A DNA stretch of 35,870 nt from Bacteroidaceae bacterium (GCA_024698925.1 JAILQO010000073.1:1-35870); one strand, 5' to 3'; counted from the stretch's first letter, positions 24,329 to 32,605 are shown. Numbers and translations are program-made. The notes: generated by a model not told the origin, from the letters alone.

Positions 24329-24382
24329 TCTTTTATAAAAGAATTTTGGCGCAAATATACCACTTTTATCTTTTATAAAAGA
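24329..24382 (-). promoter_or_regulatory. AAA ATPase promoter with twin palindromic operators
   Basis: TCTTTTATAAAAGA, a perfect 14-bp palindrome, occurs at 24329-24342 and 24369-24382 (40 nt apart). Between them, on the minus strand, is TATATTTG (plus 24352-24359), a consensus -7 box. The upstream palindrome would cover the -33 region and the downstream one the 5' UTR, a classical arrangement for repression. Confidence 0.7.
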
Positions 24383-24445
24383 TGAAAATGCGAAAAATTT
24401 TAGTTTTATCCATCATATTAGATAAATTTATGGCTAATATTGCCT

Positions 24446-24481
24446 CATTATCCATTCTCCATTTTCCATTCTCAATTTTCC
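24446..24481. repeat. Polypurine repeat (inverted) downstream of the lipoprotein gene
   Basis: On the minus strand it reads GGAAAATTGAGAATGG and continues AAAATGGAGAATGG, the same subtype as the insert in rlmN (1673-1722). It begins at the stop codon of the lipoprotein gene. Confidence 0.7.
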
Positions 24482-24801
24482 TAGTCCCACCCCTCCTCAT
24501 CATCATTTTCCATATACCGGCTCATACCATTATCATCCGTATCGTCCTCTGATGCCGGATCAAATCCACGCATATTGTCATAGCTGCTAGAACTATGATA
24601 GCTCGATGACGAAGGACTTGAACTGACAGGAGCGGATGGTTTTTCTTCTACCTTAGGCGTTTCTTCCCTCACCTCAATTGTCCCATCTCCCTCTCCCACG
24701 TGAGAGGGCTGGGGAGAGGCTTCTATTTTGCTTTTTTTCGCCACATCGCCACATGCTGCGAATGTCAGCATGAGGAACAGTAATGTGATTGTCTGTTTCA
24801 T
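24481..24801 (-). CDS. Small acidic lipoprotein of unknown function
   Basis: From the ATG at 24801 the 106-residue product has a lipoprotein signal (MKQTITLLFLMLTFAA-C). A low-complexity Ser/Pro/Glu region follows, then a strongly acidic tail (ASEDDTDDNGMS, ENDDEEGWD). Residues around 33-43 (PQPSHVGEGDG) are encoded by a GC-rich palindrome (24689-24708) typical of dispersed elements, so part of the protein may derive from a repeat. The C-terminus is duplicated at 22938. I do not recognise the family. Confidence 0.65.
   Translation of the reverse strand: MKQTITLLFLMLTFAACGDVAKKSKIEASPQPSHVGEGDGTIEVREETPKVEEKPSAPVSSSPSSSSYHSSSSYDNMRGFDPASEDDTDDNGMSRYMENDDEEGWD
24483..24579. repeat. 97-bp direct repeat, right copy
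   Basis: This is the counterpart of 22940-23036. It is the 3' part of the intact lipoprotein gene. Confidence 0.85.
24689..24708. repeat. REP-like GC palindrome inside the lipoprotein gene
   Basis: CCCTCTC-ccacgt-GAGAGGG, flanked by further complementary CTCC/GGGGAGAGG sequence. It contrasts with the AT-rich surroundings and resembles palindromic repeats common between Bacteroidales genes. Confidence 0.5.
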
Positions 24802-24879
24802 TTTAATCATAATAATCATCTTCCTTCTCGTCATAGTCGCTATAATCCGATGAGTAGTGATGTCAAGTGTCACAAGTTA

Positions 24880-25452
24880 TCAATGATTAGGTATAGTCAA
24901 ATCTCTGGGCCTGGCTTTTCTAAGCGCTTCGTTTATATCACTTGAGGCGCTTGAAATAGGAGTAAGTTCACCATACAACAAGGGGATGTCAAGCGCACCA
25001 TTAAGACTCAGTATTTCGCGTTCTAGTTTTTCGAAAGACACAATAGCGGCAGCATCGTTAGGCGAAATTAAATCCAATGTTTTTCTGTTTGCTGCTAGGA
25101 TAACAGCTTGCTGCATCCCTTCTATCTTACACACTTTTATGGCATCAAGAATATCTGACCCAAGACTCATTTGATGTCTGAATGTGACCCTTATCCACGT
25201 CTTGTTTTTGAAGAAATAACCGGCTTCTCCTGTCCAACCATTTAATGTAAAACGTCTAGTTATCACATCATTCAGATAGCGTTGCATACCTTTAGGTGCA
25301 GTACGTCCTGACTTCATCTTTGTTTCTCGTTCTGCGGCGAATAACACAGAGGCTTCCTTCCAAACATCATCCTTTAGCAGCTCTAGTGCCTCTGCCGTCT
25401 CATCCGTCATCTGGGCCTTTACCCAGGGGCTTGCCAATAGTCTAGTTCTCAT
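24880..25452 (-). CDS. Unknown protein, possible restriction-nuclease component (last gene of the defence operon)
   Basis: I cannot assign this 190-residue protein with confidence. It starts 5 nt after the helicase gene ends, so it belongs to the operon. The order GWTGEAGYFFKNKTWIRVTF, then SLGSDILDAIKVCKIEGMQQAVILAANRKTLDLI, then LNGALDIPLLYGEL resembles the layout of BglII/BamHI-like PD-(D/E)xK endonucleases: a strand, a helix after R/G-D-I/L, a buried strand, and a final I-P-L-L-x-G strand. The usual catalytic E-x-K on the central strand is not evident here (WIRVTFRHQ), so it could be a non-catalytic specificity protein or use another site. No homologue lies elsewhere in the window. Confidence 0.6.
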   Translation of the reverse strand: MRTRLLASPWVKAQMTDETAEALELLKDDVWKEASVLFAAERETKMKSGRTAPKGMQRYLNDVITRRFTLNGWTGEAGYFFKNKTWIRVTFRHQMSLGSDILDAIKVCKIEGMQQAVILAANRKTLDLISPNDAAAIVSFEKLEREILSLNGALDIPLLYGELTPISSASSDINEALRKARPRDLTIPNH

Positions 25453-25457
25453 TTTTA

Positions 25458-28400
25458 TCAGTATTTATCAATCCAGTAATTAGGTGCAGGCTCCAACTCA
25501 CATTCTAATGTATAAGACAAATCCAGATGCGTGCTATTTGGAAGCATTGCAGGATAACCTATTAAAACATCTTTATTATTTAGTGGCTCCTTCAAAATGA
25601 CTTTGGGGATGCTTGAGTGCTTCATCATCCTTATCTTGCCGTCCTCATTAACAGCAAAACAAGCAGGCCGTCCTAGAGAATCTTTCACCACAGTTAAAGA
25701 TTCATCATAACACGTAAAGTAATCCCAAACGCCAGATTTCAAAGAGACACTTTCAGCCATTCCGCTTTTCGATGTCAACTTGAATTGAATACCGTCAGAT
25801 GTTTCGAAAACTTTAATTATGCTTCCTAATTCTGTGTCAACTTGTTTGCAAAACTTCGAGATTATTTTCAGAAGTCGTTCTCTCATTGATTCGCTCTCCG
25901 TAACATTTCCTGATTGGCTCCAAAGTTCCTCCAATGCAGTAACCTGTCGTGAATTACGTATCTCAAGAAGTTCATCCAAGCCAAGATTTTCATTGTCATC
26001 ACCACTCATAATTGCCGCTCTTATCTTTTTTGCCACTACATCAGGAAACTCTCCAATAGCAAGATTGCTGTTCACAAGGCGTTTCTGAATTCTTTGGTAC
26101 ATTCGAGCTTCAATGCTATTAGGATACCATACATTATAGATGTCTACCTCTTCTGCAATCTGTCCTAGTCGTGCGACACGTCCGATTCTCTGTTCGAGCC
26201 TTGCAGGAGTCCAAGGAACGTCAACATTAATAAGAACTCTTGCTGCCTGTAGATTTAATCCTTCTGATGCAGCATCAGAACAGAACACAATTCTGATTTC
26301 TCCATCAAATAGTCCACGCTTCAAATCATTCTTATCACATTGTTGTTCTTTACCATTTGAAACAATACAAGACTTTGCGCCAGTATATAAACCGTATCTA
26401 AATCGTTTATTCAAGCCAAGAAGATTGAATTCTTCAAGAAGCGTATCAATAGTATCTGTATACCTAGAAAACATTAAGACCTTATCATCGTTTTCAAGGC
26501 ATTTTTTTGCAAGCTCAATAGACTCTCTAATCTTGAGATCATTATGGTTTTCCAATAATGAGTTTGCTCTTTTTAGAAGAGGATTTATTGCTGTTAATTC
26601 TAAGGCTATTGCTTGATCTAGCACTGAAGCATTAACTTTAGAGAAGTCTACATTAAACGTATCGTCATATCCTTCCTCCAATAGACCATCAAGTTCAAAG
26701 TCATCCAAAGTCGTAAGATTGTACTGCGCTCCTGATTTTGTATCAAGATAACGTGAGACCAATAGCTTTAGATTAGTTATCTTCTCCAAACGTCTTTCCA
26801 AACTTTTCTTACATGAGTAAAGGGAAGATGCGACTCTCTGCTGATAACTAACACGCACAAAACCAATGGAAATTTTTCTATCAGGGAAAAGGATTTCCTC
26901 TATAGAGAAACACCTTTCAGACAAATAGGAATTAACTTTGTCATAGAACAATTCGATTTCCATTGAGTTAGGAATAGGAATTGGGATTAGGTTGCGCTTA
27001 GGAAACTTGTAACCAATCTCAGTAAGTGAACGCCTTGTATTTCTAACTGTGAGCAAGTGGGCAGGATGTAACAGAACTAGCAACTGACGAATAGTTGGCC
27101 AATTTTTACGAGCAAAATCTCCGATAGCTGTAGTATCATTGTTTTCAAAAACACTTAGCTGAGATAATACATTCTTTTGGTCGTCATTTAATCTATCCAC
27201 AGAAGGTTTCATCTCTTCCATGGTCTTTAATATCATTGTCCTAGCATTATTCAATTCCGAAATACTTGGAGATTCTGAACAACCAATCATATCCAATGAT
27301 TTCATGTATACAAGATTCTTCTGCCATACTTTCGGCAAACCAAGAAGCTTAAGCAAAGAATGATATTCTCCAGGTTCTTTTTGCATTGGTGTAGCTGTAG
27401 CAAGTATCATGTGAGGAATCTTACTGGAAACACTCTCTAACATCGAGTACACTTGTGTCTTTTTTGTGCTTCCAGAAATATCTTTGCTTATCCTTGCAGA
27501 ATGTGCCTCGTCTAGAATTAGAAGCTCTGGTAAACGCGCACCTTCCTTTGAGAAAATGCTACCATTTTTACCAGAACCTCTAGCATATTGAGCAGACATT
27601 AAGATTATGTCTGGTGAACCGTTGCCTATCGGATTCTTGGAACCTACAAATCTCGTATTACCGAAATAATCTACAAAAGACTTGTTGCTGGAATCAAACC
27701 TCCAAACATTCAATTTAAAGTGCTCTTTCAGTTCATCTTGCCATTGTTTCAGTACTGACTTTGGCGTCAATATTAACACCCTCTTTACACCACAATATTT
27801 TACCATGAATGACATTGTAGCAGCAACTTCGAAGGTCTTTCCCAGGCCGACTTCATCAGAAAACAAAACTCTAACTGGCCATCTGGAAAGAGCGTCAATC
27901 ACGGCTCGCTCCTGATGAACATATAAAGCAGGTATGTCTCCTGAAACGAAGAAGTTGGACAGCATGTGTGAGGATATTTCAATGAGATTATTCTTTGAAG
28001 AATGATTCATCTTTGATGGCGTTTGGTAATATGTGCCTAATCCTTGTTTGATAATACCTGCAGTTTCTTCTGTGACATCCAAGGTTAGAGCATCTTCAAG
28101 TTCGTTGTTCCACAAAGAATCAAAGAACTTCTCCTGCACGGCAACTGCCTCAGGTTGTTCCCATGACTTTGCCACCATCACTTGTTCAAAGTTACCACCC
28201 AAGCCAAAACTTGTCTCATTGGGACTGCCTATGGCAACTATCTTATCGCTTTTTTCATCACTTAAAATTAGCGTCTTCGGATGAAAAATACCCTCCCCAA
28301 CGACATCAGCAGTCTTTATTTCTAGAAGATTGTCCTCTATCATCCAAGCAACTGTGGCAAGTCGTCTTTTTTCTAAGTTATCTGTTATTGATTCTATTCC

Positions 28401-28697
28401 TAATTTGAGGTTCTTTCTTATCTCAGCTATTTGATCCTCAAGATGTTTCTTTTTAGTAACAGCATCAAGGAATTCTCCAGGGAAACTATGGATGCCAATG
28501 ATTAATCGCATCTTTCCTTGCTTCTTATAGAGAGACTCGATACCTTGCGAAATCGCTAACAATGACTCAACCGTATAGAAGCTTGTAACTCTATCATAAT
28601 GGACACATGCGTCTATTGAAGGCAAGAGAAAACTCCTTAGAATATCACCGCCCTTACCAGCATAGCTAACTTGTATGTCAATATTTCTGAGTCCCAT
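25458..28697 (-). CDS. SNF2-family helicase with N-terminal phospholipase D-like nuclease domain
   Basis: The 1,079-residue protein joins a PLD-family domain to a superfamily 2 motor. PLD domain (about 10-200): H139-x-K141, D147 and GSPNET at 157-162, giving one HKD-type half-site, so a dimer would be needed for cleavage. The SNF2 core has GLGKT at 284-288, DEAH at 396-399, ATATP at about 433-437, SDAASEGLNLQAA and the arginine-finger motif QRIGRVARLGQ near 837-848. The C-terminal 200 residues are unassigned. The expected role is ATP-driven translocation on DNA coupled to nuclease action, as in other defence systems with SNF2 motors. It starts 2 nt after the 213-residue gene. Confidence 0.92.
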   Translation of the reverse strand: MGLRNIDIQVSYAGKGGDILRSFLLPSIDACVHYDRVTSFYTVESLLAISQGIESLYKKQGKMRLIIGIHSFPGEFLDAVTKKKHLEDQIAEIRKNLKLGIESITDNLEKRRLATVAWMIEDNLLEIKTADVVGEGIFHPKTLILSDEKSDKIVAIGSPNETSFGLGGNFEQVMVAKSWEQPEAVAVQEKFFDSLWNNELEDALTLDVTEETAGIIKQGLGTYYQTPSKMNHSSKNNLIEISSHMLSNFFVSGDIPALYVHQERAVIDALSRWPVRVLFSDEVGLGKTFEVAATMSFMVKYCGVKRVLILTPKSVLKQWQDELKEHFKLNVWRFDSSNKSFVDYFGNTRFVGSKNPIGNGSPDIILMSAQYARGSGKNGSIFSKEGARLPELLILDEAHSARISKDISGSTKKTQVYSMLESVSSKIPHMILATATPMQKEPGEYHSLLKLLGLPKVWQKNLVYMKSLDMIGCSESPSISELNNARTMILKTMEEMKPSVDRLNDDQKNVLSQLSVFENNDTTAIGDFARKNWPTIRQLLVLLHPAHLLTVRNTRRSLTEIGYKFPKRNLIPIPIPNSMEIELFYDKVNSYLSERCFSIEEILFPDRKISIGFVRVSYQQRVASSLYSCKKSLERRLEKITNLKLLVSRYLDTKSGAQYNLTTLDDFELDGLLEEGYDDTFNVDFSKVNASVLDQAIALELTAINPLLKRANSLLENHNDLKIRESIELAKKCLENDDKVLMFSRYTDTIDTLLEEFNLLGLNKRFRYGLYTGAKSCIVSNGKEQQCDKNDLKRGLFDGEIRIVFCSDAASEGLNLQAARVLINVDVPWTPARLEQRIGRVARLGQIAEEVDIYNVWYPNSIEARMYQRIQKRLVNSNLAIGEFPDVVAKKIRAAIMSGDDNENLGLDELLEIRNSRQVTALEELWSQSGNVTESESMRERLLKIISKFCKQVDTELGSIIKVFETSDGIQFKLTSKSGMAESVSLKSGVWDYFTCYDESLTVVKDSLGRPACFAVNEDGKIRMMKHSSIPKVILKEPLNNKDVLIGYPAMLPNSTHLDLSYTLECELEPAPNYWIDKY

Positions 28698-28699
28698 AA

Positions 28700-29341
28700 T
28701 TATCTTCCAATAGCATCTAACACTTTATCACACAACTCGCAATCTCCATCTATGCTATTACGTTGTATCACTTTGTTGTTAGCCAAGTCATTAAGTATAT
28801 TCTTTAGTGTTGCAATCTGTTTTTCACTTAAGACCCTACCACTTTTCTTTTGACCTGCAAAACTATTTAAGTATTTTAGTGAGTTCTGACTAACAGAGGT
28901 AAAGTTCTTGGCTTTTTTTGCCAAATCAAACAATTCGTTCCCTGTCAATTGAGCGATGAGTTGTTCTGGTGTTTTTCCTGCCACCTCGACCATTTGTTGA
29001 TATATGAATTCACACACAGATTCGCTACTAGCCTTTGATGCAGTTGATAAAGCTTCAAGAGCTTTCTTGATTTCTTCGTCATTACCGCTTGCCAACAAAA
29101 GCCAAATTGATTTAGGAGGATTAGCTTTTGATATTTCACGTATTATTTCTTCATCCAGGTTACTTAGCGATAAAAACACATCCAACTCTGCAGGAGTTAC
29201 TTTTATGTAATTCGCTGTAGATGCAAGATCCAGACCAACCGAATAAAACGACTCGGAAATCATGTTTATCTTTTCCTCAAGACTCAGGTTGTCATTTTCC
29301 CAAGCCTCTTTGATTAATTCTAATGCTTCAAATTTATTCAT
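28700..29341 (-). CDS. Unknown helical protein of the defence operon
   Basis: This is a 213-residue, all-helical-looking protein with no recognised family. The N-terminal part (ALELIKEAWENDNLSLEEKI, then SVGLDLASTANYIKVTPAELDVFLSLSNLDEE) looks like a helix-turn-helix-type segment. The middle is rich in Ala/Lys helices (EEIKKALEALSTASKA). The end (LSEKQIATLKNILNDLANNK, then DGDCELCDKVLDAIG) contains a C-x2-C pair. ATG 29341 is preferred to a longer frame reaching 29377 inside the MORC-like gene; it leaves 2 nt to the upstream stop and 2 nt to the next start, so it is translationally coupled between the MORC-like ATPase and the helicase. That position suggests an adaptor or DNA-recognition subunit (inference). 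Confidence 0.75.
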   Translation of the reverse strand: MNKFEALELIKEAWENDNLSLEEKINMISESFYSVGLDLASTANYIKVTPAELDVFLSLSNLDEEIIREISKANPPKSIWLLLASGNDEEIKKALEALSTASKASSESVCEFIYQQMVEVAGKTPEQLIAQLTGNELFDLAKKAKNFTSVSQNSLKYLNSFAGQKKSGRVLSEKQIATLKNILNDLANNKVIQRNSIDGDCELCDKVLDAIGR

Positions 29342-29343
29342 GG

Positions 29344-30819
29344 CTACTTCATTGATTCTGTTCGTTGTGAAACCCATTCATTCCTGATAGTCAATGCTTT
29401 TCTGGAATCAATATTTAATTCAACTACAAGAGTTCGATAGATGGCATCAGATGTAGCTATAATTTTGCGTACCTCGTTGTCTATCTTTTTACGCCAAAGC
29501 GGATGATTCTTATATACGAGAACTTGCAACTCCAAAGGATCCTGCATCACATCGAAAATATAATCATAAGGTCCTACATCATGGCCGTCTTCCTCTTTCT
29601 CGACGAAAGTAATATGTATTTCCGTTTCATCTTCCAGAATAAGCGATCTCTCCGACACAATGTTTTTCACCGTATCATTGATGCTTGAGATTTTGGGTGG
29701 TTTATTATCAGAGTCACTCGTGCTGTTTGAAGAAATGCCATCGGCTATATCTTCAACAACATAATCATTGGCCAACTTTTCGATAATTGCCTTGCGTTCT
29801 GCAGGTTTGTCGATATTATGGGCTCTACTTATATTACGAGAAGCAGAAACAACACCTGCGAGAAATTCCCTCATATAAACTTTAACGTAATCCCAATCCT
29901 CAGATTTTTGCACACCTTGTTTGTAAAAAGTTGCATCAAGAAAATCCATGTTTACTTCTCCGACAATACGACTCGTCATCAAGTGGGCAGTAAACCAAGA
30001 CTTGTCATGTGTAAGAACAAGTTGGCCTTTTCGATAGATATTGAAACCATAAAAAGTATCATTATGTACTTTAGAATCAAGAGCTACCCATCCTGTTATG
30101 TGATATTTACCATTAGTTCCAAACCTTTCGTCAATTAATACTTTAGTACCTTTAATAAGGTTGTAAGTTGAAGGTTGTGCTGGATAGCGACCTGACTCAT
30201 CAATAACAGTTATTGTATCACCACTCTCAATGTGTCCTTTAAAGGCATTGCCCATGTATTCCAATACTGCACTTACAGGGATTTTGTCTTCTTTAAATTT
30301 ATAATGCAACTTTTTGATAACGAAAGCAGTACCATGTGAAGCTGTCTTTAATGGTGAACTCGCCTTTGGCATACTATCCTCAATAATAATATCCCAAGCA
30401 TCAGAACCTGACGGGCGCTTACCATATTCCGCAATGTCAAAAGCTGTATGATACTCTACATTTTCGCCAAAAGGTCTAGTGTATATTTCGAAATAATTGC
30501 CTAAAGTAGAGCATGATGTTTTAAATCCCATTCCAAAATGGCCTTTTGCTCCTTCGCCTCTTTCTAGATACCTTGACATATCCTCTGCAATACACACAGC
30601 TTTCTCCAGTATCTCAGATGTCATTCCCTTTCCATTATCAAGGACAACGATTTGATCGCCCCTAAAATCAATAGAAATATTTAGCTTTTCACCATTCAAT
30701 CTGGCATCAAAACTATTTGCGACAAGCTCTCCAATCGCTTCTTGTGCATTTTGGTTCGTAGCACCTATCGTCTCCATCAATCGAGGAGAGGGGTAGTTTT
30801 TGACAACTCTTTTTCCCAT
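29344..30819 (-). CDS. MORC/paraMORC-like GHKL ATPase
   Basis: The 491-residue protein carries a full GHKL (gyrase, Hsp90, histidine kinase, MutL) ATP site: N box E31-LVA-N35-SF-D38, G1 box D61-NGKG, G2 box GAKGHFGMGFK at about 90-100, and a later HGTAFVIKKL. An S5-type segment follows, and the C-terminus (YDYIFDVMQDPLELQVLVYKNHPLWRKKI) is a family-specific extension. Such proteins were grouped as prokaryotic MORCs and paraMORCs by Iyer, Abhiman and Aravind (2008), who tied them to restriction-modification operons with helicases and nucleases. They are thought to clamp or remodel DNA on ATP binding. It lies 42 nt downstream of the methyltransferase gene. Alternative: an Hsp90-like chaperone, less likely given its neighbours. 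Confidence 0.9.
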   Translation of the reverse strand: MGKRVVKNYPSPRLMETIGATNQNAQEAIGELVANSFDARLNGEKLNISIDFRGDQIVVLDNGKGMTSEILEKAVCIAEDMSRYLERGEGAKGHFGMGFKTSCSTLGNYFEIYTRPFGENVEYHTAFDIAEYGKRPSGSDAWDIIIEDSMPKASSPLKTASHGTAFVIKKLHYKFKEDKIPVSAVLEYMGNAFKGHIESGDTITVIDESGRYPAQPSTYNLIKGTKVLIDERFGTNGKYHITGWVALDSKVHNDTFYGFNIYRKGQLVLTHDKSWFTAHLMTSRIVGEVNMDFLDATFYKQGVQKSEDWDYVKVYMREFLAGVVSASRNISRAHNIDKPAERKAIIEKLANDYVVEDIADGISSNSTSDSDNKPPKISSINDTVKNIVSERSLILEDETEIHITFVEKEEDGHDVGPYDYIFDVMQDPLELQVLVYKNHPLWRKKIDNEVRKIIATSDAIYRTLVVELNIDSRKALTIRNEWVSQRTESMK

Positions 30820-30861
30820 TTTTATTTAGGTTTTAAGTTTTCATTTTAGGTAAATTCTATG

Positions 30862-32583
30862 TTAGTCCTTAAAGATTCTCCCTAACAAAGTGTCTTTATA
30901 CCAATACTTTGTCAGAGACAACCTTTCATAATCAGGCAAGCTTTCTAGATATTCCAGTTCGAAGACTAAACGAGGCTCTTCATCTTTCGATTTTGGATGA
31001 ATCTCTGCCTTATTTCCAATTCGAGCCACACGAATTAGATACAAATCACGTATTCCTTTCTCCTTTATATACGGCATGAAATAGTAGAGCTTGTTGATTG
31101 CAACAGTTGACGGGAATGACTTTGTCTTGCCTGTATAATATATCTTCGTTGGCTCTTCATTCAAGAAATAATCCTCGTTGTCTTTCTTCACCAAGCCAAT
31201 CAGCAAGTGCTTGGCTTTATCCAAGGTGTATTGCTTCTTTGGACAATTTACAACAAGAATTTTCTCTTCGTCAGCAAAAAGCCTAAGGTCTAACATTGGA
31301 TTGGCGTCACGAGTCGTAAAGATGGGCTTCGATGAAACTGGTGCCTCGTCGTAAATGAACTGATAAAGACTCTTGCCAATCTGCTCAACGATACCACAAA
31401 CCAACGCATTACCCATCAAGAAAGCACGTCTGCCATCTGATACATCAGGATGAAGAGTATGGTTGTCTGGGAACATGTTCATGCGTTCCAACTCAATAGG
31501 AAGCAAACGACGATAGCGGCCTGATTTTGTCTTTACCACATGTTTGAAACGAGAAGGAGATGCACCACCTTCGCCTGTAATAATCGTGCGTGAAGGTTGG
31601 TCAAGATAGTCAGGGAAGGCCATACCTCCCTCAGAGAACATATACTTGTAGCCCTCCTTGGAAACTCGTTCTATCTTCTTGGCACCTTTCTCGTATTTCC
31701 ATTTGGGTAGTTCTTCTTCTGAAATAAAGAAATCCTCTGGAACCAGTTTTTCGTCAATCAGATTGCCGCCAAGCGTCTGACGTGGTCCATCATAAACAGG
31801 GTCAGCATCAACGGAGTAGATATGGCGATTCATCATCATGCCAGCGTTGCCAAATGGACTTTCTTTCTTGCCTTTATTGAAGCCGTCAGAAACCTCTTTG
31901 ATAGTACCCTCGATGTCGAATCTAGAAACTGTTTTGTCTTTTGGCCTGAACTCAAAAGCCTTTGCCATAACGCCATCAAATTCTACCCAATCTTCCATCT
32001 TCTCAATCTTCTTGGCAACAACGGAATCCTTTTGATAGCCCACTATGTAAGTTCTGCGTCTGCGCTGCGGCATACCATAATCGGCTGCGTTGATGATGCG
32101 CCATTCAACTACATAGCCCAAATCTGCCAACGACGCAAGAATGATTGCAAAGTCACGTCCTCGCTGGGTCGCGGGAGAATTAAGCAAACGGTCAACGTTC
32201 TCAAAGAAAATATACTGAGGGCGCTTGTCGCCTTTCTCCAGAAGGATGCGATGAATCTGCCACCATAGCACACCTTTCTTGCCCTCGATGCCACCAGAAC
32301 GACTTAATGATGCAGCCACAGAGTAGTCCTGACAAGGAAAGCCACCAACCAACAAATCATGATCCGGTATGTCAGTTGTCGGAACGACGTTTATATCTTT
32401 ATTGCAATGTCCTTTCCTCCCAAAGCGGGCTTGATATACTAATGAAGCGTCCTGATGCTGTGTTGATGGCTCCCACTGATTGCTCCAAACTGTCTCGTAT
32501 GAATCAGAAGCGCCTTCAAGTCCGATGCGGAAACCTCCCACACCAGCAAATAGTTCTACTACACGTATATTTTTCTTTGTCAT
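30862..32583 (-). CDS. DNA (cytosine-5) methyltransferase, Dcm type, with C-terminal extension
   Basis: The protein methylates C5 of cytosine in a specific site, probably protecting host DNA from the downstream genes. Motif I is FAGVGGFRIG (12-20), motif IV GGFPCQDYS with catalytic C84, motif VI ENV (128-130), motif VIII QRRRR (173-177), then a long target-recognition region (about 190-330), RTIITGEGGASP as motif IX and MGNALVCGIVEQIG as motif X. About 150 residues after motif X (from about 420) form an extra domain I cannot assign. The start ATG 32583 follows AAGG at a good distance; a GTG at 32604 is in frame but lies at the foot of the terminator hairpin. It is the first gene of the operon. 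Target sequence is not predictable from the protein. Confidence 0.95.
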   Translation of the reverse strand: MTKKNIRVVELFAGVGGFRIGLEGASDSYETVWSNQWEPSTQHQDASLVYQARFGRKGHCNKDINVVPTTDIPDHDLLVGGFPCQDYSVAASLSRSGGIEGKKGVLWWQIHRILLEKGDKRPQYIFFENVDRLLNSPATQRGRDFAIILASLADLGYVVEWRIINAADYGMPQRRRRTYIVGYQKDSVVAKKIEKMEDWVEFDGVMAKAFEFRPKDKTVSRFDIEGTIKEVSDGFNKGKKESPFGNAGMMMNRHIYSVDADPVYDGPRQTLGGNLIDEKLVPEDFFISEEELPKWKYEKGAKKIERVSKEGYKYMFSEGGMAFPDYLDQPSRTIITGEGGASPSRFKHVVKTKSGRYRRLLPIELERMNMFPDNHTLHPDVSDGRRAFLMGNALVCGIVEQIGKSLYQFIYDEAPVSSKPIFTTRDANPMLDLRLFADEEKILVVNCPKKQYTLDKAKHLLIGLVKKDNEDYFLNEEPTKIYYTGKTKSFPSTVAINKLYYFMPYIKEKGIRDLYLIRVARIGNKAEIHPKSKDEEPRLVFELEYLESLPDYERLSLTKYWYKDTLLGRIFKD

Positions 32584-32605
32584 ATCCTTGATTGGTGGGG
32601 CCACG

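Noticed and set aside
24880..32583. DISARM or BREX system
   Set aside because: A cytosine-5 methylase, SNF2 helicase and PLD domain are shared with DISARM, but there is no DUF1998 protein and no second helicase. No PglZ or BrxC-like gene is present, and the GHKL ATPase is not part of those systems.
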